Shown here piece after piece: positions 12,631-24,945 of a DNA stretch of 64,000 bases. The stretch lies in NCBI GenBank assembly GCA_021234155.1, contig JAJEKV010000002.1, forward strand, positions 29,511,115 to 29,575,114, given 5' to 3'. The notes under the pieces were generated by a model. It saw only the letters and a program-made list of their open reading frames with translations. It was not told the DNA's origin and searched no databases. The number at the start of each line of letters is the position of its first letter. Positions within the stretch are counted from its first letter, which is position 1. Made by a program: the position numbers and the translations under genes. Source of the stretch: Isoetes taiwanensis. Taxonomy: Eukaryota > Streptophyta > Lycopodiopsida > Isoetales > Isoetaceae.

Positions 12631-15600
12631 TTACAAGTTGAGAACATTCAGATTGTTCCTGAATTGTTTAAATTTATTTTCTGCAAGTGCCTTTGTAAAA
12701 ATGTCAGCAATTTGCTTAGCAGTGTCAACATATCTCATTTGGATATACCCTTTGTCTGCAAGATCCCTGATGAAATGAATGTTCAGTTCAATATGCTTTG
12801 TTCTCTCATGTGCAACTGGATTTTTGACAATAGCAATGCAACTTTGACTATCTGTCATGACTTCTACTGCTTCAACCTGCTCACATTTCAATTCATCCAA
12901 TAATCTTTTCAACCAAACAACCTCCTTGGCAACTAGAGAAGCAGCTGCATATTCTGCTTCAGCTGAGCTCATAGCTATGGCAGACTGTTTTTTACACTTC
13001 CAAGTTATAACTCCACCACCTAGAAAAATTGCATACCCTGAAGTAGATTTTCTACATTCCAAGTCTCCTCCCCAGTCTGCATCACTGTAGGCTAATAATT
13101 TCAAATTGTTAGTATTATAGCAAATACCATGATATTGAGTACCTTTCAAGTATTTAAGAACACGCTTTCCAGCCTCCCAATGTTCCTTTGTAGGGTCATG
13201 ACATTTCCTGCTCAATATATTTACTGCATATGCTATATCAGGTCTTGTACTATTAGCCAAATATAGTAAACAGCCAACTAAGGCTCTATAGGGAATATGT
13301 TCCATTTCTGTCATCTCTTTTTCACTTTGAGTTTGATTATCTGTCAGCCTATGCCCTGGCAGCATGGGAATCTTCACTGCATTTGCACTTTCTAGATTGA
13401 ACCTGTTTAGCATATTCTCCACATGTTTACTTTGACTTAGCTTCAAGATCTTTTTCCCTTTGTCTCTGAAAACTTCAATTCCTAAAAACTTTTTCAATTC
13501 TCCAAGATCTGTCATTTTGAACCGAGATTTAAGAACTTTTTTGCACTCATCTAATATGCTCATAGCATTAGCTACCATGATACAATCATCCACATAAAGT
13601 GCAATGATACAAAATTTGTCTCCCTTTTCAAATCTGTATAAGTTCCCATCATTTTTTAATTTTTCAAAGTTCTGTTCTTTCAAGAAATGGTCCATGCATA
13701 GGTACCATTCTCGTGGTGATTGCTTTAGGCCATAAACAGCCCTATTTAACTTCCATACCATACCTTTGTTTACCTCAAACCCAGGTGGCTGTTTCATGTA
13801 AGCCTCTTCTTCAAGAGTGGCATTTAAGAAAGCAGTTTTCACATCCATGTGATGCAATTCTAACTCCAAAGCATTTGCCATTGCCAAAAGAAATAGGAGA
13901 ATAAGTTTCCTCATAATCTCTTCCCTTCTTTTGAGTGAATCCTTGAGCTACCAACCTTGCTTTGTATTTTTTTGTGCCATCAGGATTTTCTTTGATTCTG
14001 AATATCCATTTGCTACCAATAATGTTTTTCCCTGCCTCAGCTTTGACAAGATTATATGTTTGTGTATCCTTAAATGAGTCCAGTTCCTCTTTCATAGCCT
14101 TCAACCATTCCTTTTTGTTTGAGCTATTCTGTACTTCTTCAAAATTTTCTGGTATTAATTCATTTTCTAGAATAGTCATTATTTGCTCATAAGGTACTTC
14201 TTGTTTTTTTTCAATTCTTCTGCTTCTGCCTTCTTCAGTTCTTCCATATGATGCTTCTCCTAAATTTGCCTCTTCAATCAATCTTTCAGCCTGTGTTTTT
14301 CTTCTTCTTGTCAAACCTTCCCTTGTATTTTCAATTTCAGGTGCAAGTTCAATAGGTATCTCAGGTTTGTTAAGCTCTTGTGCATTTACTTTTTCAATAT
14401 CAGGGACTATATCAGGAATATTGTCACATTCAACATTGTCTCCTTCTTCATTGTCATTCAGATCTAAATCTTTATCATCCTTCTCATTAGAAGCACTGGT
14501 TTGTTCCTGGACCTTAAGTCCTTGTTTATATTTGTCTTTGTAAAATATTTTTTCATCGAATATAACATCTCTGCTAACTATGATCATTCTCTTTTCTGGG
14601 ATAAAAACCCTGTAACCCTTAGATTCAGAGTCATAGCCAACAAGAAACCCAACCTCTGCCTTGTCATCTAATTTTTTCCTTAATTCTGTTGGCTTATGAA
14701 CATAACAGAGACAGCCATATGCTTTAAACATCTCAAATGATAATTTTGCATGGGGATTCCAAACTAAATTTGGTACTTTACCCTTTAGACTTGCAGATGG
14801 CAATATATTTTGAACCTGAATTGCAGTCCTAAGAGCTTCCTCCCATAAATTTCTTGGCAGTCCACTTTGCTTTAACATTGCTCTGACTGCATCCATTACA
14901 GTCCTATTCTTTCTTTCAGCAACCCCATTTTGTTGTGGGCTATATCTGCATGTTAACTGCCTCTTAATGCCATGTTTAATACAAAAGTGCCTGAATTTTT
15001 CTGATAAATACTCTCCTCCTCGATCAGATCTTATGCACTTAATTTTCCTTCCAGTTTCTCTTTCTACCTCAGCCACAAATTGCTTGAAGGCTTGCAAAGC
15101 TTGAAATTTTCTTGTAAGACAATATATTTTACATTTTCTACTATAATCATCAATGAATGAGATAAAATATCTGTGATTTGTTCTACTTCTTACATTCAGA
15201 GGACCACACAAGTCTATATGAACAATTTCCAACACCTGGCTTGCCTTTGATTCTCTTTTCTTGAATGGTAATCGATTTAGTTTGCCTATGGCACATCCTT
15301 CACATATATGATTCTCTTCTTCATTGTCATTATAATTTATGACACCTAATTTCTTCAAGACCCTTAGATTATGAAAATGAGTATGGGCCAATCTGTTGTG
15401 CCATAAATCTAAGTTTGTTTCTTGAATGATGTTAACATTGTTTGCTATAAGGCCATTCATATGAAATAAATTTCCAACTCTTTTTGCTCGAAATTTCAAG
15501 ATTCCATTCATAAGAACATTACATTCCTTTGAGTCAAATGTAACTTTATATCCTAAGTCAACAAGCTGACTTACAGAAATCAGATTTTTAATAATAACTG

Positions 15601-16849
15601 GCACACATAAAACTTCTTCTATATTGACAATATTCCCATCCAAATCTTCAAGTTGTAACAGGCCTTTGCCTTGGATTTCAGTTAGGGCTCCATTACCAAC
15701 TTGTATTTTCTTAGAATTTGTTGAGGAACAATTTCTAAGTAACTCAGCTGATTTTACTACTGATCTTTCAGCTCCAGAATCAACTACAAACAGATCAGAA
15801 TTGTCAGCATCATATTTTTCATGAACAATGGCAAAATTTTTGATTACCTCATCATCTTGATCATCATTTTCAGTTTTGCCTTTCTCCTCAACTTCTCGGG
15901 TCAGATAAGCTTTCTCAGTGCTTTTTCCTCGACCTCTATTGGAGCTTGTTCCCCTTCCTCTTCCAAAATTCTTTGGAGTAGGGCACTTTGCAGCTACATG
16001 CCCTCTCCCTCCACAGTTAAAGCAGTTAAACTCCTTATTTCTTTTTAATTCAGGACATTCACTTTTGTAATGACCCTGCTCATGACATTGATAGCAAGTG
16101 ACCTTATCCTTCTTCTTAACCAATAAGACTTCAGGATTTTCTTGATTTTGCCTTAGAATCCTTTTTTGTTCCCATTCTGTTCTTAGTAAATTCTCAGCCT
16201 CTTCTTTAGATCTGCAAGTGTTTCTTACAAACAGGGCCAAATTTTCATTTTCACTAATGGCCCTAGAAATCTGAAGTACTTGACTTCTTTCAGAGATAAC
16301 TGTGCCTGCCCCTTGCAGGTCTGCTATCATATTATCAAATTTGTTGAAGAACTCAACTACATCTTCTTCTTCTCTAAGCTTTAAATTCCTTAGCTCATTT
16401 TCAAGCAAATCAAGTTGTGAAGATGTTTTTTCCTCATAATGGCTCAAAAGAAACTTCCACATATCCTTAGGACTAAGAGACCTAAGCTTCAATCTAATAG
16501 CAGGACTAACTTTGCAAGAAATAATACCTTGTGCTTCCTTGAGTTTGGCTTGAATGGTCTTTCCTCCACTTACTGCTCCAGCACGAGCACTTGCACTTTG
16601 ACCTGCTGTACCACCTGCTGTACCAGCTTCTCCTGAAGTTTGTCCTGCTCCTCCAGCTACAGATGCTGCTGAGCCAGTTCTGACCAAGCCTCCAGTGCTT
16701 ACAGCTACAGTACTGGTAGGATCTACCAGCTCCCATAAATCTTCCACCTCCAATAAGTGAATCATGGCATCTTTCCAAACTTGAAAGCCAGGCCCACCCT
16801 TGTAGACCTCCACCTGATTCAGAAGGCTAGCTCCGAATCTGCTAGACAT
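12631..16849 (-). pseudogene. Copia gag-pol, frameshifted in RT
   Basis: Gag starts at the ATG at 16849 (MSSRFGASLLNQ), 8 bp from the PBS; a longer frame from 16942 runs into the LTR and is unlikely. In order: two CCHC knuckles (CYQCHEQGHYKSEC, CFNCGGRGHVAAKC); protease VVDSGAERSV; integrase HHCC zinc site (WHNRLAHTH...CEGC) and catalytic HIDLCGP, RSDRGGEY, GVAERKN; RT start (KWIFRIKENPDG, ARLVAQGF). Near 13892 the frame breaks after YEETYSPI and resumes as LLAMANALELELHHMDVKT, with about eight expected residues missing. The second frame has YVDDCI and RNase H (TDSQSC), ending at 12631. Copia enzymes copy element RNA into DNA and integrate it. Confidence 0.95.
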
Positions 16850-16857
16850 TGTTATTG

Positions 16858-16869
16858 GCTCTGATACCA
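16858..16869 (-). other. Primer-binding site for initiator tRNA-Met
   Basis: On the minus strand TGGTATCAGAGC, one base inside the 5' LTR. It is complementary to the 3' end of initiator tRNA-Met, the usual Copia primer in plants. Confidence 0.93.
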
Positions 16870-16870
16870 C

Positions 16871-17573
16871 TGTTAGAAATTGACAACTTGATAGATACAA
16901 TTTTCCAACTTTCCAACAATATCTAGCCCAATACAACTTCAATAACTACTTGTTTCAATTGTCTTTATTCACAAACAAACTTGGGAGCCAAGAGATGGTC
17001 ACTAATCCCAAGTAAAACAAACAAGTAGAAATAATCTAGCTTCAATCTAATAAGCTCATAATATTTCCTTATGAACTTCACAATGCCTCTAATAGAACAA
17101 TCCTTTTATGTTCTCAAATAAACCTTAGAACACCATTATAATGATCTTACTGTAGCTACAGTATTGACCAAAATACTGTAGCTAATTTGACCAACTGCTC
17201 GGCCTTAGGAAATCCGCTGGAAAACTCTTCAGTGCAATCAATCAAAATAAGTTAGCTCCTCCATCATTCTTATCTGGTTATTCCGACGGTGCAGGAGCCG
17301 ATTCCTGGTCAAGTTTTCTTTCTAAAGTTAGAGATCTCACGTTCTTCATTTATCCCACATGCTCGTCTGCTACAATCGGCTACCTTTCAATTATCCCACA
17401 GGCTCGTTAAGGAAAAACGGCTTTCGTTTAAACCATTGAGCCATGGGTCCAAACAAATGTATTCTTGAGTTAACTTTAGATCCAAGTTAAACCTAAGTTA
17501 GGCTCAAGTAGAAGAAACTCTGCAACCCTGTAGAACCTTATTTTTGTCAACTGTAAGCTGAACAAAACTAACA
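16871..17573 (-). repeat. Copia 5' LTR
   Basis: 703 bp with TG/CA termini, apparently identical to 11914-12616. It should carry the element promoter on the minus strand. Confidence 0.95.
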
Positions 17574-17578
17574 TTTAA
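17574..17578. repeat. Target-site duplication TTTAA, right
   Basis: Matches 11909-11913 exactly. Removing the Copia element and one copy rejoins the LINE frame as EDFFKKKN. Confidence 0.9.
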
Positions 17579-19175
17579 GAAGAAGAATATAAATTTTCAA
17601 GACTGCTTTGAGGAGTTAATTCTTTCCAAAGTTGTATCTAAAGTATCCGCTACGCAAAGGGAACAGCTCGGACAACCACTGTCTGTTGAAGAGATGTGTG
17701 AGGCCATCTACTCACTGGCCAAAAACAAATCCCAGGTCTAGATGGCATTCCAGCAGAATTCTTTCAGGAGTATTGGGAATGAGTACAGCCTATCGTGTAC
17801 AGTGCTTATCAAGACTTTCTACAAGCAGATAAGCATGATAGCAAACTAAACACTGGATGTATCACCTTAATCCCAAAGGTGAAGGAACCGAAGTCCATAT
17901 TGGACTGGAGACCTATTACATTGTTGTCAACCTTTTACAAAATTATAGCAAAAGGTTATGCGGAAAAAATAAAACCTATTCTGGTGGATCATAAATCTGA
18001 TGTTCAGTCAGGATTTATTCCAGGCAGAAGTATTCTCAATAATATTGCGGCTGCTTTTGAAGGCATACATTGGGCAAGAAAGACACGTCAAAAGGTGCTT
18101 TATCTAAAGCTTGACTTTAAGAAGGCATATGATAGTGTGAGCTGGTCTCTTTTGGATAAGATGTTGCTTGCTTTTGGCTGTGGACGATGTTGCAAAGCTA
18201 TTGAAATCATCGCGTGCGTCAGTGTTGGTTCTGGGAGAGACCTGCCCTATTTTCGACGTAAGCAGGGGCATTAGACAAGGGTGCCCCCTGGCGCCTTTCC
18301 TTTTTAACATTGTTGCAGAAGGACTATCTCAAGTGTTACTGGCAGCAGTGGAAGATAGGGTTATAACAGGGCTGCAGATGACAGATGGATCGCAACAAAT
18401 TTGTAATCAATACGCCGATGATACTTTCATGGTCTTAGAAGCCTCAGACAATAATCTCTTGAAAAAGCAGTTATTGCATTCTTTCTCTATAGCATCAGGT
18501 TGTTTTCTCAATTGGAACAAATGTGCAGCTTTCCCTTGGACTATAGTACCTATTGGGTCTTCGTCAAAGTTGCTTGGCGTTCCAATCGGGGTATGCACCT
18601 CATCTTCAAACATATGGGATGAGATCTTGCTCTGTTTAGACAAACATTTGAGATGGTGGAGGGTTAGTAAGCTCTGCATGGCAGGAAGGATTGTTGTAGC
18701 TAAGTCAGTGCTTAGCAGTACTCACATTTATGCTGCATCGGTGCTGTTGGCTCCTGAATCAAAACTAGCAGAGTTATAAAAAATGGTGCGAAATTTTGTC
18801 TGGGGTGGAAATGAGGAGGGGGCAAATGTCAAAGTAGCATGGAGAAAGTGTTTGGGATCCAAATCTTATGGGAGACTAGAAATGCTCGACTTCAAGTTGC
18901 ACAGTAAGATCCTAGTTTGCAAATTCATGTGGGAAATCCTCCAGCAGGACTCGAAATCTCTGGGCCTTGAGCTTCTCAAACAATCTCTAATTCATTGTAC
19001 GCCTTGCGGAAAACCATTTCATAAAGCAGATCTGCCTTGGGCCCATAAAGCTTCATAACTAAGTGGTTATCCCTACATAACCAAATATGGTGTGTAGGTG
19101 TATGATATCACTTAGCGTATGCATGTCATTGGTGAGTTCCAATTAATATATATCTGATCCTTCAAAAAAAATAAA
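17579..19175 (+). pseudogene. L1-type LINE ORF2, reverse transcriptase part
   Basis: Continuation of the ORF2 begun at 10492. A PGLDGIPAEFFQ motif lies near 17730, then ITLIPKVKEPK, DWRPITLLSTFYKI, SGFIPGRSI, LKLDFKKAYDSV, GIRQGCPLAPFLF and the catalytic NQYADDTF near 18405. Frame changes occur near 17725, 17790 and 18230. The 3' part (FVWGGNEE...) matches the region after RT in plant L1 ORF2. The element ends near 19165-19175 in an A-rich tail (AAAAAAAATAAAA), as expected for L1-type target-primed insertion. No target duplication found. Confidence 0.85.
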
Positions 19176-20379
19176 ATAATGTCTTTCTTTCACAGTCCAA
19201 TTTCAACGGCAACATATTATAAAATGGTGCTCATTTGTCAAAATCGTAATTTATTTTGAGGCATCCACACTAGCAAAGTACATAGATATGTTTCTAGTCG
19301 TTTAATGGTATAAGTTGTTATCAATTACTTAATAGATATGTTTCTAGTAGTTTAATGGTATAAGTTGTTATCAATTGCTTACAATTTGGACTCTACAATA
19401 AGGAGTCACCCGAATCTTTAAGTTAGGCTCACTTGATGCATAAGTGGGCAGCGTATCAGAGGGGGCAGACCAATCATTCTTGATCACCATGTTGTTTTGA
19501 CTCAAGAATTTATCCTAAACATTGCGGTCAATGGCATAGAAGGTTTTATATTTTGAAAGGAGTGACTACCTTTGTGAAAACTATATCATTCTAAATGCAT
19601 AAGAATTGCTGAAGCTTACAAGTGTGTCCTTGATCTGTATTAAAATGGAAGAAGAGTTCGAATTAAGAGCACAACTAAGGTATTGTCAGTGGCAGGTGGT
19701 TCTTTTAGTGGCAAATTTGTTGTATAATATGTGAGTAATAGTGTATGCTGACAAAAAAGCATGCTAAAATCAATCCTCGCATGCAGTTGTAAGCTTTCTA
19801 ATTGAATGCATGGTAGGCCTATCAGTGTGCTTTAAGCCAAAATGTCATACGTAACATTTGGACACCAAATTGTTGTAAAGGCGTCATCTTGAAGGGCGTG
19901 AAGGGCAAGCCGCGACGGGCGTGCCCGTCAGATTTACCCTCTGCATACTGTCCCTGTTTGGATGAACACCAGACATATTTTATATCCGCCTCCTTCCTTT
20001 ATTCCTACGTTTTGGTCGGCTCATATCCGGCGGGGCTACTTCATCAAATTTCTGTTGAGCTCCATCACGTTTTAGGCGCATTTGTGGTGCATTATCATCA
20101 AATTCCAGCTATTAGGGCAAGTCTGAGGTTCGAAAATTATTTTGCTCTTTGTCCTTTTCCTTGCAAAGAGTAGTTCCCTAGGCAATGCAATGCAATGAAT
20201 TGTGAGATGGTTAGTTCTGATCGGGCAGCTGGGAATTTTGATCGCTTTTATGGATGAGAAATTACGCATTGCTTAGGCTAGTTGTTTTCAGTCAAATGGC
20301 AGTGACTATATATTGAAAATTCAAGAACTGGTTGTAACTTGATGTATAACCTGTCAGTTATATAGCAGTTTGTTTTACA
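19176..20379. other. Intergenic, possible upstream exon region
   Basis: A short tandem similarity lies at 19284-19375 (a unit ending TTTAATGGTATAAGTTGTTATCAAT, written here only in part: TTTAATGGTATAAGTTG). A GC-richer patch lies at 19890-20175 and could hold the promoter or first exon of the gene at 20380, but I found no convincing donor site there. Confidence 0.3.
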
Positions 20380-22322
20380 GCCAACGTACTATAGGAAGTG
20401 CAATGGCACAATGCACTGCACATTTGTACTGGTGGCATGCCAATGTGCATCAGCATATTGGGCCACATCTATCACGTTCCAAGGTCCAAGCCTTATCTCA
20501 GTTTGTGTATCCGCCTTTCTTTTCTCGCACGGTATGGGAAGACTTCATGTTGCCCTTCCTTGTGCCAGAATCAGGAATCTTGGATGGCTGCAAGCAAGTT
20601 ATCTGTTTCAGAGATGATGATTCCCCTTTCCCAGAAGTAGAAAGAGACCTAAAAAATTTAGGCGTGCGGACAAACCTAGAAGTGAGGTTTAGTCCTTGGG
20701 CTGTTAGCATGATAAGTGGAATTGGAAAGGTCGAAGGGAAACACATAAAAGAGAGTGTAGGTGGTCCGCCAGGTGGAAAGGGAGGTGATGATGATGGTGG
20801 TGATGGCGACGGCGGTGGTGGTGGAGGCGATGATGACGGGGAAGAATACATATTTTTGCTTCCTGTCCTGACACTTGCCTTTGCTGCATTTCATCTTGGA
20901 TATTGTGTGGCTGTTTGGGTGAAGGATGATAGCTTGGACAATGATTTTATTCGAACAGGCCTTGGCTTATTTTGTCTGCTTGCGCTGGCTGCTATTCGGC
21001 TAAACAGGTAATCTTTTTTGCATTGTTAACTGTAGGTAATATATTGCTTGATTCATTTGAATTCTATTATATCTGTTGTGTAATTGCTTCAAATTCAGTT
21101 TTACGAATTTGACTTGTTATTTATGAATTTTATCACCTTAGTTGTCATATGTTCAATGACCTGCGACTGAGAGAGTGGAAAGACTTCATAAGTACAAATG
21201 GCCTTGACTAAATGGATGAGTTGACAGTTGTGTATGCTTGGAAAAAATGCGAGGAGGTGAATGGGGGCTTATTAGCATTAAATTAAGCAATATTAACCCT
21301 TTGATTTAAGCATTATTAACTTTGGAAGATGACTTGGTATATCCATTTCGTCTTTTATAAGTGCAATGTGATCATTGGCAGCTTTTTTCCACAAGATCTG
21401 TTGTGCTGAAGGCATCCTTAACCATTAAGTTTATACTTCTCCAAATCCTGGAGCAAAACTGTGTAACCTTGAGACTAGCATTAACAGTGTGGTTTATAGG
21501 CTTCAATAAGTATTACAACAGCGTAAGTTTTTTTTATAAGCCTCATGTGAAAAACTTCATTTTCTGGCAATATTAAAAGCTTTTCCCATATTGATCGCTC
21601 TAAGTAACTGCTAAGGTAAGGTCAAAGCAGCATTAACGAGGATTACAATGCTGTAGCAAAACTACACGGGCTTGATTTTTTTCTTTTCGGTCTTGATCCC
21701 TTACTCAAAAAGTGGTCCGCCAGATATGAGGACCACTAGTTCTTTTGGGTTACCTTGTAGTTAATGTTTTACTTGCACTCCATATGTGTGGGTTTTAACC
21801 TGTTCAATCATAAGGTGGCTGCCAATTACTTCAAACAAGCTGAAAGCACTGAATTGCATTATTATGGACTACAGGGTAGTACATTTTGGCAGCAGTGGCT
21901 TTTGAGAAACCTGTGTCATTTTGAGAATAGCCATGTAAGCTCAGTATGATTGTGAAGGAAGGAAGTAAAGTTAGGCTATCTTCAGCAGAGTATCGTTTAG
22001 GGGTTTAGGAACATTAATGAAGTTTGCTGATTGCTAAAGGTGCTTATCAATTGCTTCCTTATAACGTTTGCAGTGGGGCTGAAATTGATGCATATATCCT
22101 GGGACTAGGTGCGTCTTTAGGTGTTATGGCTTGGACAGGTATTACATCTGCGTTTAAACTAAGTGATATTTTCTGCCTGGATAACTAAGGCATGCTAAAA
22201 GGTTTGATAATGCAGGTGAACGTTGCTTTTTAAAGAAGGAGGGAAGTCCTGCTGGGATTGTAACCCTTTTTGCTGCATCCATGGCGACAATGTACACAGC
22301 AGCATTATATCACAATCTTTGA
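20380..22322 (+). CDS. Host membrane protein of unknown function, three exons
   Basis: Three exons join in frame: 20380-21007, 22074-22138, 22216-22322 (stop TGA), with GT-AG introns of 1066 and 77 bp. The first ATG in the known part is at 20403, giving about 266 residues. An acceptor-like TTTTACAG just before 20380 suggests an unseen upstream exon, so the true start may lie further left. The N-terminal part is soluble, then a Gly/Asp-rich acidic linker (encoded near 20760-20850), then several hydrophobic helices (FLLPVLTLAFAAFHLGY; GLGLFCLLALAAI; AYILGLGASLGVMAW; GIVTLFAASMATMYTAALY). Clean splice phases and lack of stops argue for a real gene. I do not recognise the family; an organelle membrane location is possible but only a guess. 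Confidence 0.65.
21008..22073 (+). other. Intron 1 of the membrane protein gene
   Basis: Begins GTAATC and ends TTTGCAG. It splits the codon AG|T (Ser). 1066 bp with no embedded gene or clear repeat. Confidence 0.65.
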
Positions 22323-22859
22323 GCTTGCTTTTTATGTGAAAGACCTGGTTATGCTGGGGTGAGTTTAGTACATACCTGTAAATATGGTTGCATGGGAGGT
22401 GGAAAAAAACAAAAATGTTCAAAAACATTGCATGCATCGCTGTGAAATAGAAGTGACTAGTTCCAATTTGTGTTGCTGAATACTTTGCTGCTGATATTCA
22501 TTTTGTGAATATTTGTATGATACTTGCACCGCTGATATGCTTTTAAATTTGGGAATTATTAGCGCATTAGTTTAAGCATTATTGTAAATACGTCTATCAA
22601 CTTCTAAAATGAAAAACACATTTTGTTTTGTGAATATTAAATATAGGATCCACGGACAAATATCCGATTTAACCTCGCCAAACCAAATGCTGCTTTTAAT
22701 TCTTCTGGTTTTTCATCGCGGAAAACTGCATCGACCTTCAGTCCACTTCCTGTCGTACCCTGCTAAGTGGCGCCACCAATGTGGCGCCACCAATCAATTC
22801 TCGTCAATTTCAAAGGAATTTTCACGGACAGAAAACTTTGTATCAAGTTCAAACCCAGT
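22323..22859. other. 3' flank of the membrane protein gene
   Basis: No further gene. A 14-bp tandem pair GTGGCGCCACCAAT (22767-22780, 22781-22794) is the only pattern noticed. Confidence 0.4.
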
Positions 22860-23205
22860 TTATTCATATGCTTCAATTAAGAAAACACCCCTGCTTGCCC
22901 CTTTCAGCAGATAAACGGGCGAGCCCAAGAAGACAACCATGCCAGCCCCTTACAATAGATAAATGGGCGAGCCCAGCATATGCTTCAATTAAGAAAACAC
23001 CCCTGCTTGCCCCTTACAGCAGATAAACAGGCGAGCCTAAGAAAACACCCATGCGACCCCCTTACAGCAGACAAGTGGGCGAGCGCCCGGGCTCGATAAA
23101 CAGGCGAGCCTAAGAAAACACCCATGCGACCCCCTTACAGCAGACAAATGGGCGAGCGCCCGGGCTCGCCTGTTTATCTGCTATAAGGGGCAAGTAGGAG
23201 TGTTT
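22860..23205. repeat. GC-rich tandem and inverted repeat block
   Basis: A core like AGATAAACGGGCGAGCC occurs several times between 22900 and 23160. A unit starting GATAAACAGGCGAGCC is tandemly duplicated at about 23022 and 23095 (period about 73 bp). The segment 23163-23205 is the reverse complement of about 22995-23038 with few mismatches, so a large cruciform could form. The frames through it are not gene-like. Confidence 0.8.
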
Positions 23206-23940
23206 GTCCTCTTTTACCGACAGGCAAGTTTCCTCACCCATTCCTGCACCCACAGCTTGATTATCATCTCCCATAGCTTGATTATCAGCTTCCATAGATA
23301 ATTTATCACAGGTCCAACACCTTCTAGAGCTGGATTATCAGCTCCGAGACTGAATTCGATGCTCAAAGGTGCAAACAAAGATCGACGCTGCCTGTTAGCA
23401 CGTTTTTAGCCGCCTCTTTATCCCTATGGGGTAGGTTGGGTGCCCGTTATGCCCTATCACAAGGCTTCAATCAACGGTGGCCATTGTTTGGATGGGAAAG
23501 CTTGCTGGTTAAGGTTAATTCCAAGTACAAGCAGCTAAAATGGCTGCTTCGTTTTGCCTTGTTATTTAAAGCTCATATCAATTCAGTAGCCAGGTCAGGA
23601 TCAAAAAGTGACTAGGGACTTAGACCCTCTAAAATGTTTATCATGGAGGCTAGTAGAAGATACATTTCAAACGATTAGGAGTAGTGCCACTATATTGGGC
23701 TCTAGTGCATGTTAAGAATACTCTTCTCATTCTCTTTTATTCCAGATATGAAAATCAATCAAAATCACATTCTTGTGCAAAGGAAAAAACAAAGCAATCA
23801 AGTTCCCCCCTTCAACATATTTTTAGGCTTATATCACATTTGTAGCGGCATCCAACGAGTAAAACAACCATCTGCCTCGATCACACATTTATAAAACAAA
23901 GAAAATTACTTTGTTAACTTGATTACCTAATATTTAGTGG
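23206..23940. other. Intergenic, nothing recognised
   Basis: No gene family, RNA gene or clear repeat seen. Confidence 0.35.
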
Positions 23941-24018
23941 GGTCACCTTGGGAGTTGACATGGCTTATTGAGTATCCTAGGTCACCTTGGGAGTTGACAC
24001 GGCTTGTTGACTACCCTT
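23941..24018. repeat. 39-bp tandem pair
   Basis: A unit beginning GTCACCTTGGGAGTTGACA starts at 23942 and again at 23981, with a few substitutions. Confidence 0.8.
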
Positions 24019-24299
24019 CCATATTTCCCATATTCCTTAGTCCATTTATTAGTTTAACAATTATGTTGGCAAACTATTGGAGGTGTGAATATAGCTATTT
24101 TCAATATCATCTTCGTGATGCTAGAGGCAACGGGCAACTCAAGAATGCTGGACGTACTGAAAGATTGAGACCGGATTGTGTCTCCATAAAACGTAGTTCA
24201 GGCCTAATTGTGGGAACATCGTGGCAACTTCAATAATATGCCATCCACGTTGTCACGAACCGATTGTGAAAACGCAGATATAAGATCAGTATCCGGTGA

Positions 24300-24474
24300 T
24301 ACTAAGACCCACGCTCATGCCAGACTATTCTACTATCCCAGAATCACAAAACTTGCCAGGTAAGCTTCCATTTCTTTGTCAATTGAATTACATATGACCA
24401 AGCAAGGCATCTACGTACTTACTTCTCCCAAGCATGTTTGGAATATCATCAAGAGGCATGCCTCTTCCATTATC
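24300..24474 (-). pseudogene. TOP6B-like (topoisomerase VI subunit B) exon fragments
   Basis: On the minus strand an acceptor GCACAG is followed at 24474 by a 52-nt exon encoding DNGRGMPLDDIPNMLGR and ending at 24423 before the donor GTAAGTAC. This matches the ATP-binding GHKL motif of plant TOP6B (DNG-G-MP-DDIPNM-GR), a subunit of the enzyme that supports endoreduplication. A second degraded piece at about 24355-24295 reads GKF...SGMSVGLSIT with a stop, resembling the following TOP6B segment. With only two pieces and a stop, this is a gene fragment and not a working gene. Confidence 0.5.
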
Positions 24475-24699
24475 CTGTGCCTCTTTCATTATCATGTATA
24501 AGAAGATTGAACTTAAAACATGACAAACCATAAAAATGCACAAATAAACTAATCAAATGAACTGTAGGATATTGTATATCGTGCACGTAACTTTGTAAAA
24601 CACTGTTTCTTCACGACCTTTAAGATTCTTTCCTACTTCAACAGTCAAGCTCATGCATGCATCTTAAACAAAAATAGACCATGTTTTAACTTACATCAT

Positions 24700-24945
24700 G
24701 GGCCTGATTAAACAAAGCAAATTCTTTTGGCTCCAATAACCCACATTTTGTATATATTATGGCCATAAAAAACATCTGTTTCTAGGCCATCAGCAATCAT
24801 ACATGCGTGATTAATTACCCGACAGAGCTTTGTTGTACATGCAGTCAGGAGGCTAATAGAAGTTACCTTATCTAAATTCTTCCCATACATTTGCTGGAAA
24901 TAATGAAGGCTTCATTTCCACGTTTTTCCTGTGCACATCCTGTAA
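24700..24945 (-). pseudogene. PPR protein fragment (downstream piece)
   Basis: On the minus strand the frame gives FQQMYGKNLDKVTSISLL, TACTT, then HACMIADGLETDVF. This is the pattern of PLS-class pentatricopeptide repeats, organelle RNA-binding proteins abundant in land plants. Motif spacing is damaged and the frame shifts upstream of QQM. The LINE at 24944-28650 separates it from a second PPR piece at 28655-28950 on the same strand, so the LINE probably landed in an existing PPR pseudogene. Confidence 0.6.

Larger units (their letters stand above)
11914..17573 (-). mobile_element. Copia LTR retrotransposon, nested in a LINE
   Basis: Complete element of 5660 bp on the minus strand. It has two 703-bp LTRs (TGTTAG...CTAACA), a perfect 5-bp target duplication, a tRNA-Met PBS next to the 5' LTR (right side), a polypurine tract next to the 3' LTR (left side), and gag-protease-integrase-RT-RNase H in Copia order. 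The LTRs look identical by eye, so the insertion is young. It splits ORF2 of an older L1-type LINE. A frameshift in RT means this copy probably needed proteins from another copy. Confidence 0.95.
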
